A DNA stretch of 64,000 bases from the NCBI RefSeq assembly GCF_021789315.1, contig NZ_CP084561.1:4340001-4404000 (forward strand). The letters are read 5' to 3'. The notes beneath the pieces are model-generated. The model made no database searches. It saw only the letters and a list, made by a program, of their open reading frames with translations, and was not told the origin of the DNA. The position numbers and the translations under genes are program-made. This stretch comes from Arthrobacter sp. FW305-BF8 (lineage in GTDB: Bacteria; Actinomycetota; Actinomycetes; Actinomycetales; Micrococcaceae). Positions 1-8,430 of the stretch are shown piece by piece (the stretch's first letter is position 1; each line of letters begins with the position of its first letter).

Positions 1-877
1 GAAGTTCGGCGGCACGGACCAGGCCGAGGAACGTGGTCAGCCGTTGGCCGATGAAGGGGGACAGCGCCAGGGCGCCGAGTTGGCGGTGCAGGCCTCCGGT
101 CAGTTTGCCGCCGCCCTCACCGCCGGTGATGACGGCCGTTCCTGTGGGTGTCAGAGCGCGGCGCAGGCGGGAGATCGGGGGGTTTCCGGCGATATCCAGG
201 ATGAGGTCGTACGGGCCGGCGTCTGCGAAGTCTTCACGGGTGTAGTCGATGACGTGGTCGGCGCCGAGGGCACGGACAAACCCGGCCTTGCCGGTACTGC
301 AGACTCCCGTGACCTGCGCACCGAAGGCTTTGGCCAGCTGGACCGCGTAGCTGCCGACGCCGCCGGACGCTCCGGTGACCAGCACCTTCTGCCCCTCGCT
401 GATTTTCCCGGCGCGCAGGCCCAGGAGGGCAGTGACCGCGGAGACCGGCACCGCCGCGGACTGCTCGAAGGAGAGGCCCTGGGGCTTCGCGGCCAGTTGA
501 GCCTCCGGTGCAACGGCGTATTCAGCGTAGGAGCCACGGCCGCTGCCGTAGACCGCGTCGCCGACTGCGAACCGCGTGACGTCGGGACCTACGGCTTCTA
601 CGGTTCCTGCGAGATCAAGGCCCAGAACCGGGTTCCTCGGTTTGCGGATTCCGAATGCGAGACGGCCGAGGTAAGGCAGGCCTGTCATCAGGTGCCAGAC
701 TCCGCGGTCGACGCCGGCCGCCCTGACACGGATGAGCACGTCGTCGCCTTTGACAACAGGGCGAGGCACCTCGTCCAGACGCAGCACCTCCGGCCCTCCG
801 TAGGTATCCCGGACAATAGCGCGCATGCCGTCCCCGTTCCTGGTGCCCTGTTGTTGAGAGCGCTCCTGCATTTTCAT
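1..877 (-). CDS. Quinone-oxidoreductase-like NAD(P)-dependent dehydrogenase (MDR superfamily), 3' end cut by the window
   Basis: The minus-strand frame opens at 877 with an AAAGGA ribosome site just upstream and is still open at base 1, so about 292 residues are seen and the C-terminus is missing. An N-terminal GroES-like half (GLDLAGTVEAVG) is followed by a nucleotide-binding half with VTGASGGVGSYA, the Rossmann glycine motif. The GHE and Cys residues that bind catalytic zinc in true alcohol dehydrogenases are not visible, which fits the zinc-free quinone-oxidoreductase branch. A second ATG at 826 (MRAIVRD) would remove a 17-residue leader and is a credible alternative start. The gene is divergent from the TetR gene at 973 and shares its operator region, so it is probably repressed by that regulator in response to an electrophile or quinone. 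The substrate is unknown. Confidence 0.85.
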   Translation of the reverse strand, partial: MKMQERSQQQGTRNGDGMRAIVRDTYGGPEVLRLDEVPRPVVKGDDVLIRVRAAGVDRGVWHLMTGLPYLGRLAFGIRKPRNPVLGLDLAGTVEAVGPDVTRFAVGDAVYGSGRGSYAEYAVAPEAQLAAKPQGLSFEQSAAVPVSAVTALLGLRAGKISEGQKVLVTGASGGVGSYAVQLAKAFGAQVTGVCSTGKAGFVRALGADHVIDYTREDFADAGPYDLILDIAGNPPISRLRRALTPTGTAVITGGEGGGKLTGGLHRQLGALALSPFIGQRLTTFLGLVRAAEL

Positions 878-907
878 AGCGTTCCTTTCTTCATTTGCAG
901 GTGATTG

Positions 908-945
908 TCGTACGCTGTACGAGAACAATATCGTACACTGTACGT
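908..945. promoter_or_regulatory. Twin palindromic operators between the oxidoreductase and tetR genes
   Basis: Two near-identical 15-base palindromes lie 23 bases apart: 908-922 (TCGTACGCTGTACGA) and 931-945 (TCGTACACTGTACGT). Each has TCGTAC and GTACGA/GTACGT half sites around a 3-base centre. A duplicated palindrome in a 95-base divergent intergenic region is typical for a TetR-family repressor that controls itself and its neighbour. Binding by the adjacent TetR protein is inferred. Confidence 0.8.
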
Positions 946-972
946 AAACGGAAGGGCTAGGAGGATCCCATA

Positions 973-1641
973 ATGAAGGACGCAGTAGCGGGCGGCAGGG
1001 ACCGGCCGGTGCTCAGCCGGGAGAAGGTAATGCGGAAGGCTCTGGAGTTGGCAGACCGGGACGGTATCGCTGCCCTATCGATACGCTCCCTCGCACAGAG
1101 CCTGGGCACCAAGCCGATGACGCTCTACTACTACGTGGCCAACAAGGACCAGATCCTTGACGGCCTCGTGGACCTCGTCTTCACGGAAATTGAAACACCG
1201 GACGCTGGCGGTGAGTGGAAGGAACAGATGCGCCGCCGGGCCCACTCGGCGCGCGAAGCGCTGCGCCGACATCCGTGGGCGGTGGGGCTGCTGGAATCCC
1301 GCAAAGCGCCAGGCCCGGCGACCCTAAAGCACCACGAGGCAACCCTGGGGACACTGCGCGCCGCGGGCTTTACCGTCCAACAGACCGCCCGGGCCTACTC
1401 CCTGCTGGACAGCTACATCTACGGGTTCGCCCTCCAGGAAGCCGCACTGCCCATAGCAAAGCATGAGCCGATGGCTGAGGTGGCCGGTCCCATCATGGAA
1501 CGGTTCGCAACCGGTGACTACCCGCATATGGTCGAGATCGCCATGCAGGTGGTCATGCAGCCCGGCTACGACTACGGCAACGAATTCGCCTACGGGCTGG
1601 AGTTGATCCTCGGCGCGTTGGAGCCGGCACCGGCTGGGTAG
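973..1641 (+). CDS. TetR/AcrR-family transcriptional repressor
   Basis: A 222-residue protein starting at an ATG preceded by AGGAGG (960-965). Residues about 15-62 form a TetR helix-turn-helix: LSREKVMRKALELAD leads into SIRSLAQSLGTKPMTLYYYV, with the usual LYYYVANKDQIL hinge. The C-terminal ligand domain is variable, as expected, and resembles the TetR_C group with an HP(W) segment near residue 97. It is divergent from the oxidoreductase at 877 and flanked by twin palindromes that are probably its operators. Its 3' end overlaps the convergent oleD gene by 52 bases (1590-1641). Confidence 0.88.
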   Translation: MKDAVAGGRDRPVLSREKVMRKALELADRDGIAALSIRSLAQSLGTKPMTLYYYVANKDQILDGLVDLVFTEIETPDAGGEWKEQMRRRAHSAREALRRHPWAVGLLESRKAPGPATLKHHEATLGTLRAAGFTVQQTARAYSLLDSYIYGFALQEAALPIAKHEPMAEVAGPIMERFATGDYPHMVEIAMQVVMQPGYDYGNEFAYGLELILGALEPAPAG

Positions 1642-2618
1642 CGTGCTTCGACGGAACCGTAGTGCTCGGCCAGCCTCGCGAGGCCCTCATCAAGCGAGAC
1701 GGCGGGCGTCCAGTTGAGAAGTTCGCGGGTCTCGCGCTGGTCGAACCAGTGGGCGGTGGAGAGCTGCTCAGCAAGGAACCTGGTCATCGGCGGCTCCTCT
1801 TTCCGCCCGGCCCAGGTCCACAGCTTCTCCACCACCGCTCCCGCCGCCCGCGCCACCCCGCCCGGCACAGACCACGACGGCGCGGGGACGCCCCCCGCGG
1901 CACAGATGCCCGCCAGCAGCTCGCCGACCGGGCGGGGTTCGCCGTTGCTGACGACGAGGGACCGGCCGTGGATGTGCTCCATGCGGTGCAGCGCGGCGAC
2001 GATGGCCGAGGCGGCGTTGTCCACGTAAGTGGTGTCGATCAGGGCCGCCCCGGCGTCGAGCAGCGGCAGGCGGCCGCGGCCTGCACGTTCCAGGACCCGT
2101 TCCACGAGCTGGGTATCGCCGGGGCCCCAGACGATGTGCGGGCGCACTGCCGTGACCCGGAAATCCGGAGCGTCCGCTGCCAGTGCCAGCAGCTCCGCCT
2201 CGGCCTTGGTGCGGGAGTAGTCGCCATGCGCATGCTCCGGATCAGCGGGCTCCGCGCCCAGCCCGGCGATGGCGGCGCCGGAGTTGGCCACGGACGGGGA
2301 GGACACGAACACCATGTCCCGCACGCCTGCATCGCGGGCAGCACCGAGCAGACGGCGTGTGCCTTCGACGTTCACCTCGTCGAACTCCGCGGTGCGGCCC
2401 GTAAAGGAGACCTTCGCGGCCAGGTGGATGACGCCCTCGGCGCCGGCAACCGCGCGATGGACAGCGTCATCGTCCGTGACGGACCCGCAGAAGTCTGCAG
2501 CGCCGTCCACCCCTGACGGACGGCGCTGGAATGTAACGACGGCGTGGCCTTGCCGGACCAGCAGCCGGGCCACTTCCCGCCCGAGCAGCCCGCTTGTGCC
2601 GGTGACGAGGACCCTCAC
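1590..2618 (-). CDS. oleD: OleD: NAD(P)-dependent 2-alkyl-3-ketoacid reductase (3-beta-HSD-like SDR)
   Basis: OleD reduces the beta-keto acid made by OleA to a beta-hydroxy acid in long-chain olefin biosynthesis. The protein has 342 residues from a GTG start at 2618, whose GTGA overlaps the stop of the upstream gene. Visible SDR features are the TGTSGLLG nucleotide-binding motif (residues 6-13), HLAAKVSF, the catalytic Ser in FVSSPSV (about 107) and YSRTK (Tyr134, Lys138). Order and overlap with the oleBC fusion and oleA make the assignment firm. The open frame extends upstream to 3071, but that part lies inside oleBC in another frame and is not coding. The 3' end overlaps the convergent tetR gene. 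Confidence 0.87.
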   Translation of the reverse strand: MRVLVTGTSGLLGREVARLLVRQGHAVVTFQRRPSGVDGAADFCGSVTDDDAVHRAVAGAEGVIHLAAKVSFTGRTAEFDEVNVEGTRRLLGAARDAGVRDMVFVSSPSVANSGAAIAGLGAEPADPEHAHGDYSRTKAEAELLALAADAPDFRVTAVRPHIVWGPGDTQLVERVLERAGRGRLPLLDAGAALIDTTYVDNAASAIVAALHRMEHIHGRSLVVSNGEPRPVGELLAGICAAGGVPAPSWSVPGGVARAAGAVVEKLWTWAGRKEEPPMTRFLAEQLSTAHWFDQRETRELLNWTPAVSLDEGLARLAEHYGSVEARYPAGAGSNAPRINSSP

Positions 2619-5299
2619 GGCGTGCCCGGACGGCCGCCGGCCAGCACCCGCGAAGCCCAGCGGGACAGACGGGTCCTGTCGATCTTGGCGTTGTGCCGGA
2701 TGTCGGTGGGCTGTGCCGGGACTGCGAGCACTGCGGCGACACTGACGCCCGCGGCGAGTGCCGCCGCGCGGACACGCCCGGCAAGCTGCGGCGCAGCGGG
2801 GCCGGGTTTGCGGGCGGGAGGCACGGTCTCGACGACGGCGACGACGGCCTGCGTTCCGGACGGACCCACCCCGACGACGGCGGCCAGCCCGACGTCGTCG
2901 AGGCGTTCGATGGCCTGTTCGGCGCCCACGGGCGTGACCACGGAACCGGCCGCCGTCACCACGTGCGCGAGACGTCCTTCCACCCAGAGCCGGCCGGCGG
3001 CGTCGAAGTGCCCCACGTCGCCGGTGCGGTGCCATCCGGACAGACTGCTGCTCTCCCGCTGGGTCAGCCAAAGCCTGTCGTACGCTTCCTTGACGTGCGG
3101 TGAACTCACGAGGATCTCGCCAGTCACGCCGGCTTCAGTCACCAAATCGGTGCCGGGTGCGGTGCCATCCGCCGCCAGTGCGACGACGGCCACGCGCGCG
3201 CCATGCACGGGCCGCCCCACGCACACGCCATTGCCTGCTCCCGCCACGGTGCCGGCGGCAGCTTCGGCATCGGCGGCCTGGATTTGGTCGAGGCTGATGT
3301 CGGTGACCGGCAGCGCCTCGGTCATCCCGTACGGGGTATGCAGCGAGGCCCGGGGCAGCAGCCGCTGCACCTCCACCAGGAGCGGTTCGGGAATGGGCGC
3401 GCCGGCAGACAGCAGCAACTCGACACCCTCCAAGGCTTGACGCCCTCCACCACTCACGCCAGCCCGCGTGGCAAGGACGTTACGCAGGGCCGCCGGCGAG
3501 GCGAAAACCACGGTAGCGTCTATGGCCGCGGCGGCGTCGGCCAGCGCGCGGGCCGTCAGGGTCCGGGGCGCAGTGACGTCCATGGCCGGCGTCACCGAAA
3601 CCGCTCCGAGCGCGGGCCCCAGCAGGGCGAACGGCGCGAAGCCCGCCACCAGTCTGGCACCGGGCCGGATCCCGAACGTTTCGGCCACCGTATCCCGCAT
3701 CGCGGCCAGCTGCCGGTGCGTGTAGAGCACACCCTTGGCGGGACCGGTGGAGCCGGACGTGAAGAGCACGGCGGCGTCGGCATCCGGACCAGGAGCCAGG
3801 GCCGGCGGTTTCGGGCTGACGCTCGCTCCCCGCCGGGCGAGGGCGGTGAGGGAGGTTTCGACGCCGAGAAGGCGGCGGCGGGCGGCCGGCAGGTCCTGGA
3901 CACTGATGCGGCGTCCCGGCCAGCCGAGCACCGCGGCAGCCGCCAGCGCCCTGTCGATGCCGATCAGGAAATCCGGGGTGGCGCCCTTCACGGCGCGGCT
4001 CAGCCCGCGGCGGCCAAGCCCCGCGTCGGCCACGACCACCACGGCCCCAAGCCGCAGGCACGCGTAGAGGGCCACGGTCAGGTCCACGCCGGGCGGGACC
4101 ATCAGGCTCACCCGGCAGCCATGCCCTACGCCGGCTTCCGTCAGGCCCGCCGCGAGCGCGGCGATGCCCTGTTCCAGCTCCCGCCAGCTGAGCGAGCGGG
4201 CAACGCTGCCGTCCGGCGCCATTTCCGCGACGGCGGTGTCCCCGCCGGCGGCTCCTGCCGCCAGCTCGGCGAGCGGCGCCCAAAGCGGCGGGACGGCGTC
4301 GGCCGGGGCCTTTGTCCGTTGCCGATCAGGTCCGCCGTCCCGGCCCAGCTCGGCAAGCCACTCGACGACGGGAGCGGCGATGTCCCGGTCTTCCGCGACC
4401 AGGTGGCCGGCACCCTCGAAGCGGTGCACCTTGGCATGCGGCAGACGGCCGATGAGGTCCTTCAGGTACCGGTCGGAAAAGATCGGGTCCCGCGGGCCCC
4501 ACAGCATGAGGGCCGGAACCCTCAAGTCGCGCAGCCCTTCGGCGACGCCGGTGAGCGCCGGATGGCTGGGATGGGACGTGTCGGCGGGAATGTCCGCGAC
4601 AAAGTTCCCCACGCCGGTGCGGCGGCCGGCACCACGGTAGGGGGCCATGAAGGCATTGCGGACATCAGCGGCGAGCGGCGGGCGGGCCAGGGCATGCGTC
4701 ACCCGCAGGAAGGTGTCCGACGTCGTGGTTCCCCAGCGGTGCACGGCCGGGTGCAGGGCAAGCCGCAGCGCCGGCGGGATGCCGGAGCCGGCGGGCTGGT
4801 GGACGGCGGTGTTGGTCAGCACCACCCCGGCCAGCTGCTGCGGATGGGCCAGGGCCCAGCCGAGGCTGATCACGCCGCCCCAGTCGTGGCCCACCGTAAC
4901 CACCGGCCCGTCCAGGCCGAGTGCGTCGGTGAGGTCGCCCAGGTCATTGATCCGGTCGGCCAGGCGCCGGAAGGTGCCGGTGCGCTCCGAGTAGCCCATG
5001 TCCAGCTGGTCCACCGCCACCACACGCCACGGATGCGCGGGGTCGGTTCCGGCGGCCAGCAGGGTCCGCCACAGGTAGGACCACGTCGGGTTGCCGTGCA
5101 CGCACAGCAGGGTGCCGGCGGGAGCCAGGCCGCGGCGGGAAAGCTGGGCGCCATTGTCGAGCAGATGCCAGCGGCGCACGGTTCCCGGGTCATCCGCGGC
5201 GGAGGTGGACGCCACCGCAATTTCGCGCGACCATTCGGGGTCGACGCCGGGCCAGCCCGCGCCGGGCCAGTCAACGCCGGGCCAGCCCGCGGCTACCAA
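2615..5299 (-). CDS. oleBC: OleBC fusion: alpha/beta-hydrolase (beta-lactone decarboxylase) plus AMP-ligase-fold beta-lactone synthetase
   Basis: A protein of about 894 residues in two parts. The N-terminal third is a haloalkane-dehalogenase-like hydrolase: HGNPTWSYLW oxyanion region, VGHDWGGV with the Asp nucleophile, WGPRDPIF and a late GAGHLVAED His. This is OleB, which decarboxylates the beta-lactone to a cis-olefin. The rest is an AMP-binding enzyme (OleC): LFTSGSTGPAKGV, PYGMTEALP and HRTGDVGHFD. Fused OleBC proteins are known from Micrococcus and relatives. The start is uncertain. I chose TTG at 5299, which overlaps the oleA stop; a GTG at 5347 lies inside a conserved oleA motif, and GTG at 5215 would cut into the conserved PEWSR region. 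The first residues are encoded by a 15-base tandem repeat. Confidence 0.87.
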   Translation of the reverse strand: MVAAGWPGVDWPGAGWPGVDPEWSREIAVASTSAADDPGTVRRWHLLDNGAQLSRRGLAPAGTLLCVHGNPTWSYLWRTLLAAGTDPAHPWRVVAVDQLDMGYSERTGTFRRLADRINDLGDLTDALGLDGPVVTVGHDWGGVISLGWALAHPQQLAGVVLTNTAVHQPAGSGIPPALRLALHPAVHRWGTTTSDTFLRVTHALARPPLAADVRNAFMAPYRGAGRRTGVGNFVADIPADTSHPSHPALTGVAEGLRDLRVPALMLWGPRDPIFSDRYLKDLIGRLPHAKVHRFEGAGHLVAEDRDIAAPVVEWLAELGRDGGPDRQRTKAPADAVPPLWAPLAELAAGAAGGDTAVAEMAPDGSVARSLSWRELEQGIAALAAGLTEAGVGHGCRVSLMVPPGVDLTVALYACLRLGAVVVVADAGLGRRGLSRAVKGATPDFLIGIDRALAAAAVLGWPGRRISVQDLPAARRRLLGVETSLTALARRGASVSPKPPALAPGPDADAAVLFTSGSTGPAKGVLYTHRQLAAMRDTVAETFGIRPGARLVAGFAPFALLGPALGAVSVTPAMDVTAPRTLTARALADAAAAIDATVVFASPAALRNVLATRAGVSGGGRQALEGVELLLSAGAPIPEPLLVEVQRLLPRASLHTPYGMTEALPVTDISLDQIQAADAEAAAGTVAGAGNGVCVGRPVHGARVAVVALAADGTAPGTDLVTEAGVTGEILVSSPHVKEAYDRLWLTQRESSSLSGWHRTGDVGHFDAAGRLWVEGRLAHVVTAAGSVVTPVGAEQAIERLDDVGLAAVVGVGPSGTQAVVAVVETVPPARKPGPAAPQLAGRVRAAALAAGVSVAAVLAVPAQPTDIRHNAKIDRTRLSRWASRVLAGGRPGTP

Positions 5300-6345
5300 A
5301 CGATTTCCATCATGGCGGTGTTCAGGCCGGACCCGACCCCCATGCACAGCACGCGGTTCCCCGTTTCGAGGCTTTGGGCTTCCGCGGCCAGGGTCATGGG
5401 GAGGGACGCCGGCCCCACGTTGCCCCAGTGCGGGAACGTGATGGGCACCCTGTCCGGGTCAAGGTCGATGGCGTCAATGATGGCCTTCGTATAGGCATTG
5501 CTCACCTGGTGGGTGACGTAGCGGTCCATCGAGCCCCAGTCCCACTCGGGCTGGGCCTCGTGCCAGGCGTCCACCACGAGCTGCAGGCCGCCATCGAGCA
5601 GGCCCTTGGTGTCGGTGGCCATGCCGTCGATGCCGCCCACGCACAGTTCATGGTGCTCAGTGCCGGCCCGCACCACGCCGCCGACGATCCGGTGCGCGCC
5701 GGGGTGCTGGTCCGCGGGGCCCAACACCGCTGCGGCGGCGCCGGAGCCCAGGGTGAGGGTGGCGAACTCGCGGTTGAAGTCCTCGCGGGTGGTCTCGGGG
5801 CGCTGCAGCCGGGCCAAAGTGGCCTCCTGCGTGGCCTGGGCGTCCTCACCGTTGACGATCATCGCGTACTTGATCTGCCCGGAGTCAATCATGTTGGCCG
5901 CCAGGGTCATGCCGTTGACGAATCCAAGGCAGGCGTTGGCCAGGTCAAAGTTCATGGCCGACGACGGCAGGCTTAGTCCGTGGTGGATCTTCACCGCGAC
6001 AGACGGTTCGAGGTTGCGCCGCGTGACCGAGGTGTTGATCAGCAGGCCGATTTCGGACGCCTCGACGCCGGCCTCGGCCAGGGCCTTCGCGCCAGCTTCG
6101 ACCGCAGCATCGTCGAACGACGTCCCGGCGGCCCACCAGCGGCGGTGCGTTATGCCGGCAACGCGCTCAAGCAGCCGCGGCGGGAACTTCAGCCGCTGCA
6201 GGGTCGAAGCCAGCCTCCGGTCGAAATCCGTGGAACTCACGATCTTCGGAGCCTCGACACTGCTCACCGAAAGCAGCGCGGTGTTGCTGTGCCGGAAGGT
6301 TGCATTCCCTGCCAATTCAAGCCCCTGTTCGTTTCTGTCCTGCAT
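5293..6345 (-). CDS. oleA: OleA: thiolase-superfamily acyl-CoA head-to-head condensing enzyme
   Basis: OleA joins two fatty acyl-CoAs in a non-decarboxylative Claisen condensation to a 2-alkyl-3-ketoacid, the first step of olefin biosynthesis. In the 350-residue protein the triad can be read directly: Cys139 in NACLGF, His279 in THQVSN and Asn309 in GNVGPAS. The C-terminal GVGSGLNTAMMEIVW is typical of KAS III-like enzymes. Family members usually begin at the AGNATFRHSNT segment, so a TTG at 6315 with CAGGGG upstream is a possible start that removes ten residues. It is the first gene of the oleA-oleBC-oleD operon and is divergent from an MFS exporter. Confidence 0.87.
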   Translation of the reverse strand: MQDRNEQGLELAGNATFRHSNTALLSVSSVEAPKIVSSTDFDRRLASTLQRLKFPPRLLERVAGITHRRWWAAGTSFDDAAVEAGAKALAEAGVEASEIGLLINTSVTRRNLEPSVAVKIHHGLSLPSSAMNFDLANACLGFVNGMTLAANMIDSGQIKYAMIVNGEDAQATQEATLARLQRPETTREDFNREFATLTLGSGAAAAVLGPADQHPGAHRIVGGVVRAGTEHHELCVGGIDGMATDTKGLLDGGLQLVVDAWHEAQPEWDWGSMDRYVTHQVSNAYTKAIIDAIDLDPDRVPITFPHWGNVGPASLPMTLAAEAQSLETGNRVLCMGVGSGLNTAMMEIVW

Positions 6346-6455
6346 TCATGCGGTGACTGTACCCATAACTGCAAGCTCAAGAACTTAACTATGCTGGTGC
6401 AAACCCGGATCCTCCACATTTGCCGCCCGTGGCACCCTTTTACTTAAGGCAGGCC

Positions 6456-6483
6456 GACGACGGCGGGACGTCCCGCCGTCGTC
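6456..6483. promoter_or_regulatory. Perfect 28-base palindrome between oleA and the MFS gene
   Basis: Bases 6456-6483 are a perfect inverted repeat with 14-base arms (GACGACGGCGGGAC and its complement), 50 bases before the MFS start. It is not followed by a T run on either strand. The same GACGGCGGG stem forms hairpins at 8390-8430 and 55406-55440, where it sits at gene ends. Here it is between divergent genes, so it may insulate the two promoters or be a relocated terminator. Confidence 0.6.
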
Positions 6484-6532
6484 CGCTTAAGGGCCGTATC
6501 CGTGCCCGTCAGCTGTCAGTACACTGGGACGC

Positions 6533-7963
6533 ATGACCGAGCAGGAACCCGCCCCGGTCCAGGATGCTGACACTGACGCCGAGGCTCCGACGCTGACCGA
6601 TCCCGGCGCCGTCGATACTTCCTTGCGCAGTCCGGCACAGCGGTCCCTCACCTTTACCGGGATCCTGGTGAATACCGCGCTTGCCAACGTCACCACCAGC
6701 TACCTCTGGTTCGCGCTGACGTTCTGGGTGTACCTGGGGACGCGCAATGTGATCGCCACGGGGGTGGTCGGCGGGGCGTACATGCTGTTGATCGCCCTTT
6801 CCAGCATCAGCTTCGGCACCTTCGTGGACCGCTACCGCAAGCTGGCGGTGATGCGCTTCGCCGCCGCCTTCACCCTGGTGATGTTCACGCTTTCCGGGGT
6901 CATGTTCCTCCTGGCGCCCGCCGAACTGATCCTGGACCTGTCCCAGCCCTGGTTCTGGGCCTTTACGCTGATCATCCTGGTCGGGGCGGTAGTGGAAAAC
7001 ATGCGCAACATCGCGCTGTCCACCACGGTCACCATCCTCATCGAGCCCGACCGGAGGGCCAACGCCAACGGGCTGGTGGGCATGGTGCAGGGGCTGATGT
7101 TCATCGTCACTTCCCTGCTCTCCGGGCTGTCCGTCGGGCTGCTGGGCATGGGGTGGACCATCGTCGTCGCCCTGGTGCTTACCGCCCTGGCGTTCGCGCA
7201 CCTGCTCACCCTGCGGATGCCCGAGGAACTGCGCGCCGCCGCCACCGATGCACAGGGCGGATTCGATCTGCGCGGTTCACTCGCTGCCGTGCTTGCCATC
7301 GCCGGACTGTTCGCGCTCATCCTGTTTTCCACCTTCAACAACTTCATCGGCGGCGTCTACATGGCGCTGATGGATCCGTACGGCCTCGAGATGTTCTCCG
7401 TGGAGATGTGGGGCGCCGTCTTCGCGCTCGGCTCAACGGGGTTCATCATAGGCGGGGCGCTGATCGGCAAATTCGGGCTCGGCGCCAACCCGTTGCGCAC
7501 CCTGCTCATCGCTGTGGCCGTGATGGGGCTCCTCGGTGCGGTGTTCACGCTGCGGGAGTGGGCCTGGCTGTACGTCGCGGGCATCTGGCTGTACCTGGTC
7601 CTGATACCGTTCGTGGAGGCCGCCGAGCAGACTGTCATCCAGCAGGTGGTGCCCCTGCCCCGCCAGGGCCGGGTGTTCGGATTCGCGATGGCCTTCGAGT
7701 CGGCCGCGGCGCCGGTCACCGCGTTCCTCATTGCCCCTATCGCGCAGTTCTGGATCATCCCGTACGCGCGGTCCGCCGAGGGCGCAGCCCAGCTGGCCCC
7801 GCTCCTGGGCGAGGGCACCTCGCGGGGCATCGCTCTGGTGTTCCTGGTGGCTGGAATCATCATGATCGCGGCCGCATTGGCGGCCTTTCTGACGCCGGTC
7901 TACCGCCGGGTTTCGGCATCATATGCTCAGGCGGCCGCGGACGCCCCGGAGGCCTCTGCGTGA
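6533..7963 (+). CDS. MFS transporter, probable exporter (EntS/MFS_3-like)
   Basis: A 476-residue integral membrane protein with about 12 hydrophobic segments after a 35-residue acidic, Pro-rich N-terminus. Between helices 2 and 3 it has the MFS loop motif GTFVDRYRK, matching the GxxxDRxGRR signature. A long central loop around residue 235 separates the two six-helix halves. The best guess is a small-molecule efflux permease. It is divergent from the olefin operon, but no sequence feature links it to hydrocarbons. The substrate is unknown. Confidence 0.8.
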   Translation: MTEQEPAPVQDADTDAEAPTLTDPGAVDTSLRSPAQRSLTFTGILVNTALANVTTSYLWFALTFWVYLGTRNVIATGVVGGAYMLLIALSSISFGTFVDRYRKLAVMRFAAAFTLVMFTLSGVMFLLAPAELILDLSQPWFWAFTLIILVGAVVENMRNIALSTTVTILIEPDRRANANGLVGMVQGLMFIVTSLLSGLSVGLLGMGWTIVVALVLTALAFAHLLTLRMPEELRAAATDAQGGFDLRGSLAAVLAIAGLFALILFSTFNNFIGGVYMALMDPYGLEMFSVEMWGAVFALGSTGFIIGGALIGKFGLGANPLRTLLIAVAVMGLLGAVFTLREWAWLYVAGIWLYLVLIPFVEAAEQTVIQQVVPLPRQGRVFGFAMAFESAAAPVTAFLIAPIAQFWIIPYARSAEGAAQLAPLLGEGTSRGIALVFLVAGIIMIAAALAAFLTPVYRRVSASYAQAAADAPEASA

Positions 7964-7988
7964 GTAGACGGTGCTTTAAGGGGTTGCC

Positions 7989-8339
7989 CTAACGGGGTCC
8001 GCCCATTTTCTGAATCGCGGCGGCGGTCCGGCTGATGGCGACTATCCGGACGGCGACGCCCGCCAAGACCAGGACGACGCCGAGCGCAATCAGGATCCAG
8101 GTGGGAACCGCTGCCACCTCGATGCTGCGGTAGCAATCCGCCGCTGATTTGGCTCCCCGGTGGAGCGCGTCGAACGTTTCAGCGGGACGACTGTCCGGTA
8201 GCAGCGGGCTGCCACAAAGCGGGCCGGTCTGCTGCAGTCCGAAGACGATCCCGGCAAGGAGCACAGCGAATCCGGCTCCGATCAGCCAGAGCCAGACCTG
8301 CCATACGGCGGAATTCCGCCGGACCGTTGTATCTCGCAC
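7989..8339 (-). CDS. Small two-helix membrane protein of unknown function
   Basis: A 116-residue protein from a GTG at 8339 preceded by AGGGAG. It has one hydrophobic segment at about residues 13-34 and another at about 81-101. They are joined by a roughly 45-residue hydrophilic, probably extracytoplasmic loop with two Cys (GPLCGSP and DCYRS) that could form a disulfide. No family was recognised. It ends 25 bases from the convergent MFS gene. Confidence 0.65.
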   Translation of the reverse strand: MRDTTVRRNSAVWQVWLWLIGAGFAVLLAGIVFGLQQTGPLCGSPLLPDSRPAETFDALHRGAKSAADCYRSIEVAAVPTWILIALGVVLVLAGVAVRIVAISRTAAAIQKMGGPR

Positions 8340-8389
8340 ATCACTCCCTAGATAGCGGCAGTACCGAAATCATAAGGGGAATTGTCCTG

Positions 8390-8430
8390 AAGCGGACGAC
8401 GGCGGGAGGTCCCGCCGTCGTCGTTCGCTT
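8390..8430 (-). terminator. Hairpin terminator of the 8429-8770 gene
   Basis: A 13-base perfect stem (8395-8407 with 8410-8422, GACGACGGCGGGA) and a 2-base loop are extended by AAGCG/CGCTT outer arms across a 3-base bulge. The hairpin begins at the stop codon of the minus-strand gene ending at 8429. It shares its stem sequence with 6456-6483 and 55406-55440. Confidence 0.65.

Noticed and set aside
2618..3071. The upstream extension of oleD to 3071
   Set aside because: It lies inside oleBC in another frame, is Arg-rich and has no domain; the GTGA overlap at 2618 gives the family start.
3203..5494. A 763-codon open frame on the + strand across the olefin operon
   Set aside because: It mirrors oleBC on the other strand, is Arg/Gly/His-rich without domains, and results from high GC. 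The same holds for the long minus-strand frames at 32838-35030 and 34321-36156 over the sugar genes.
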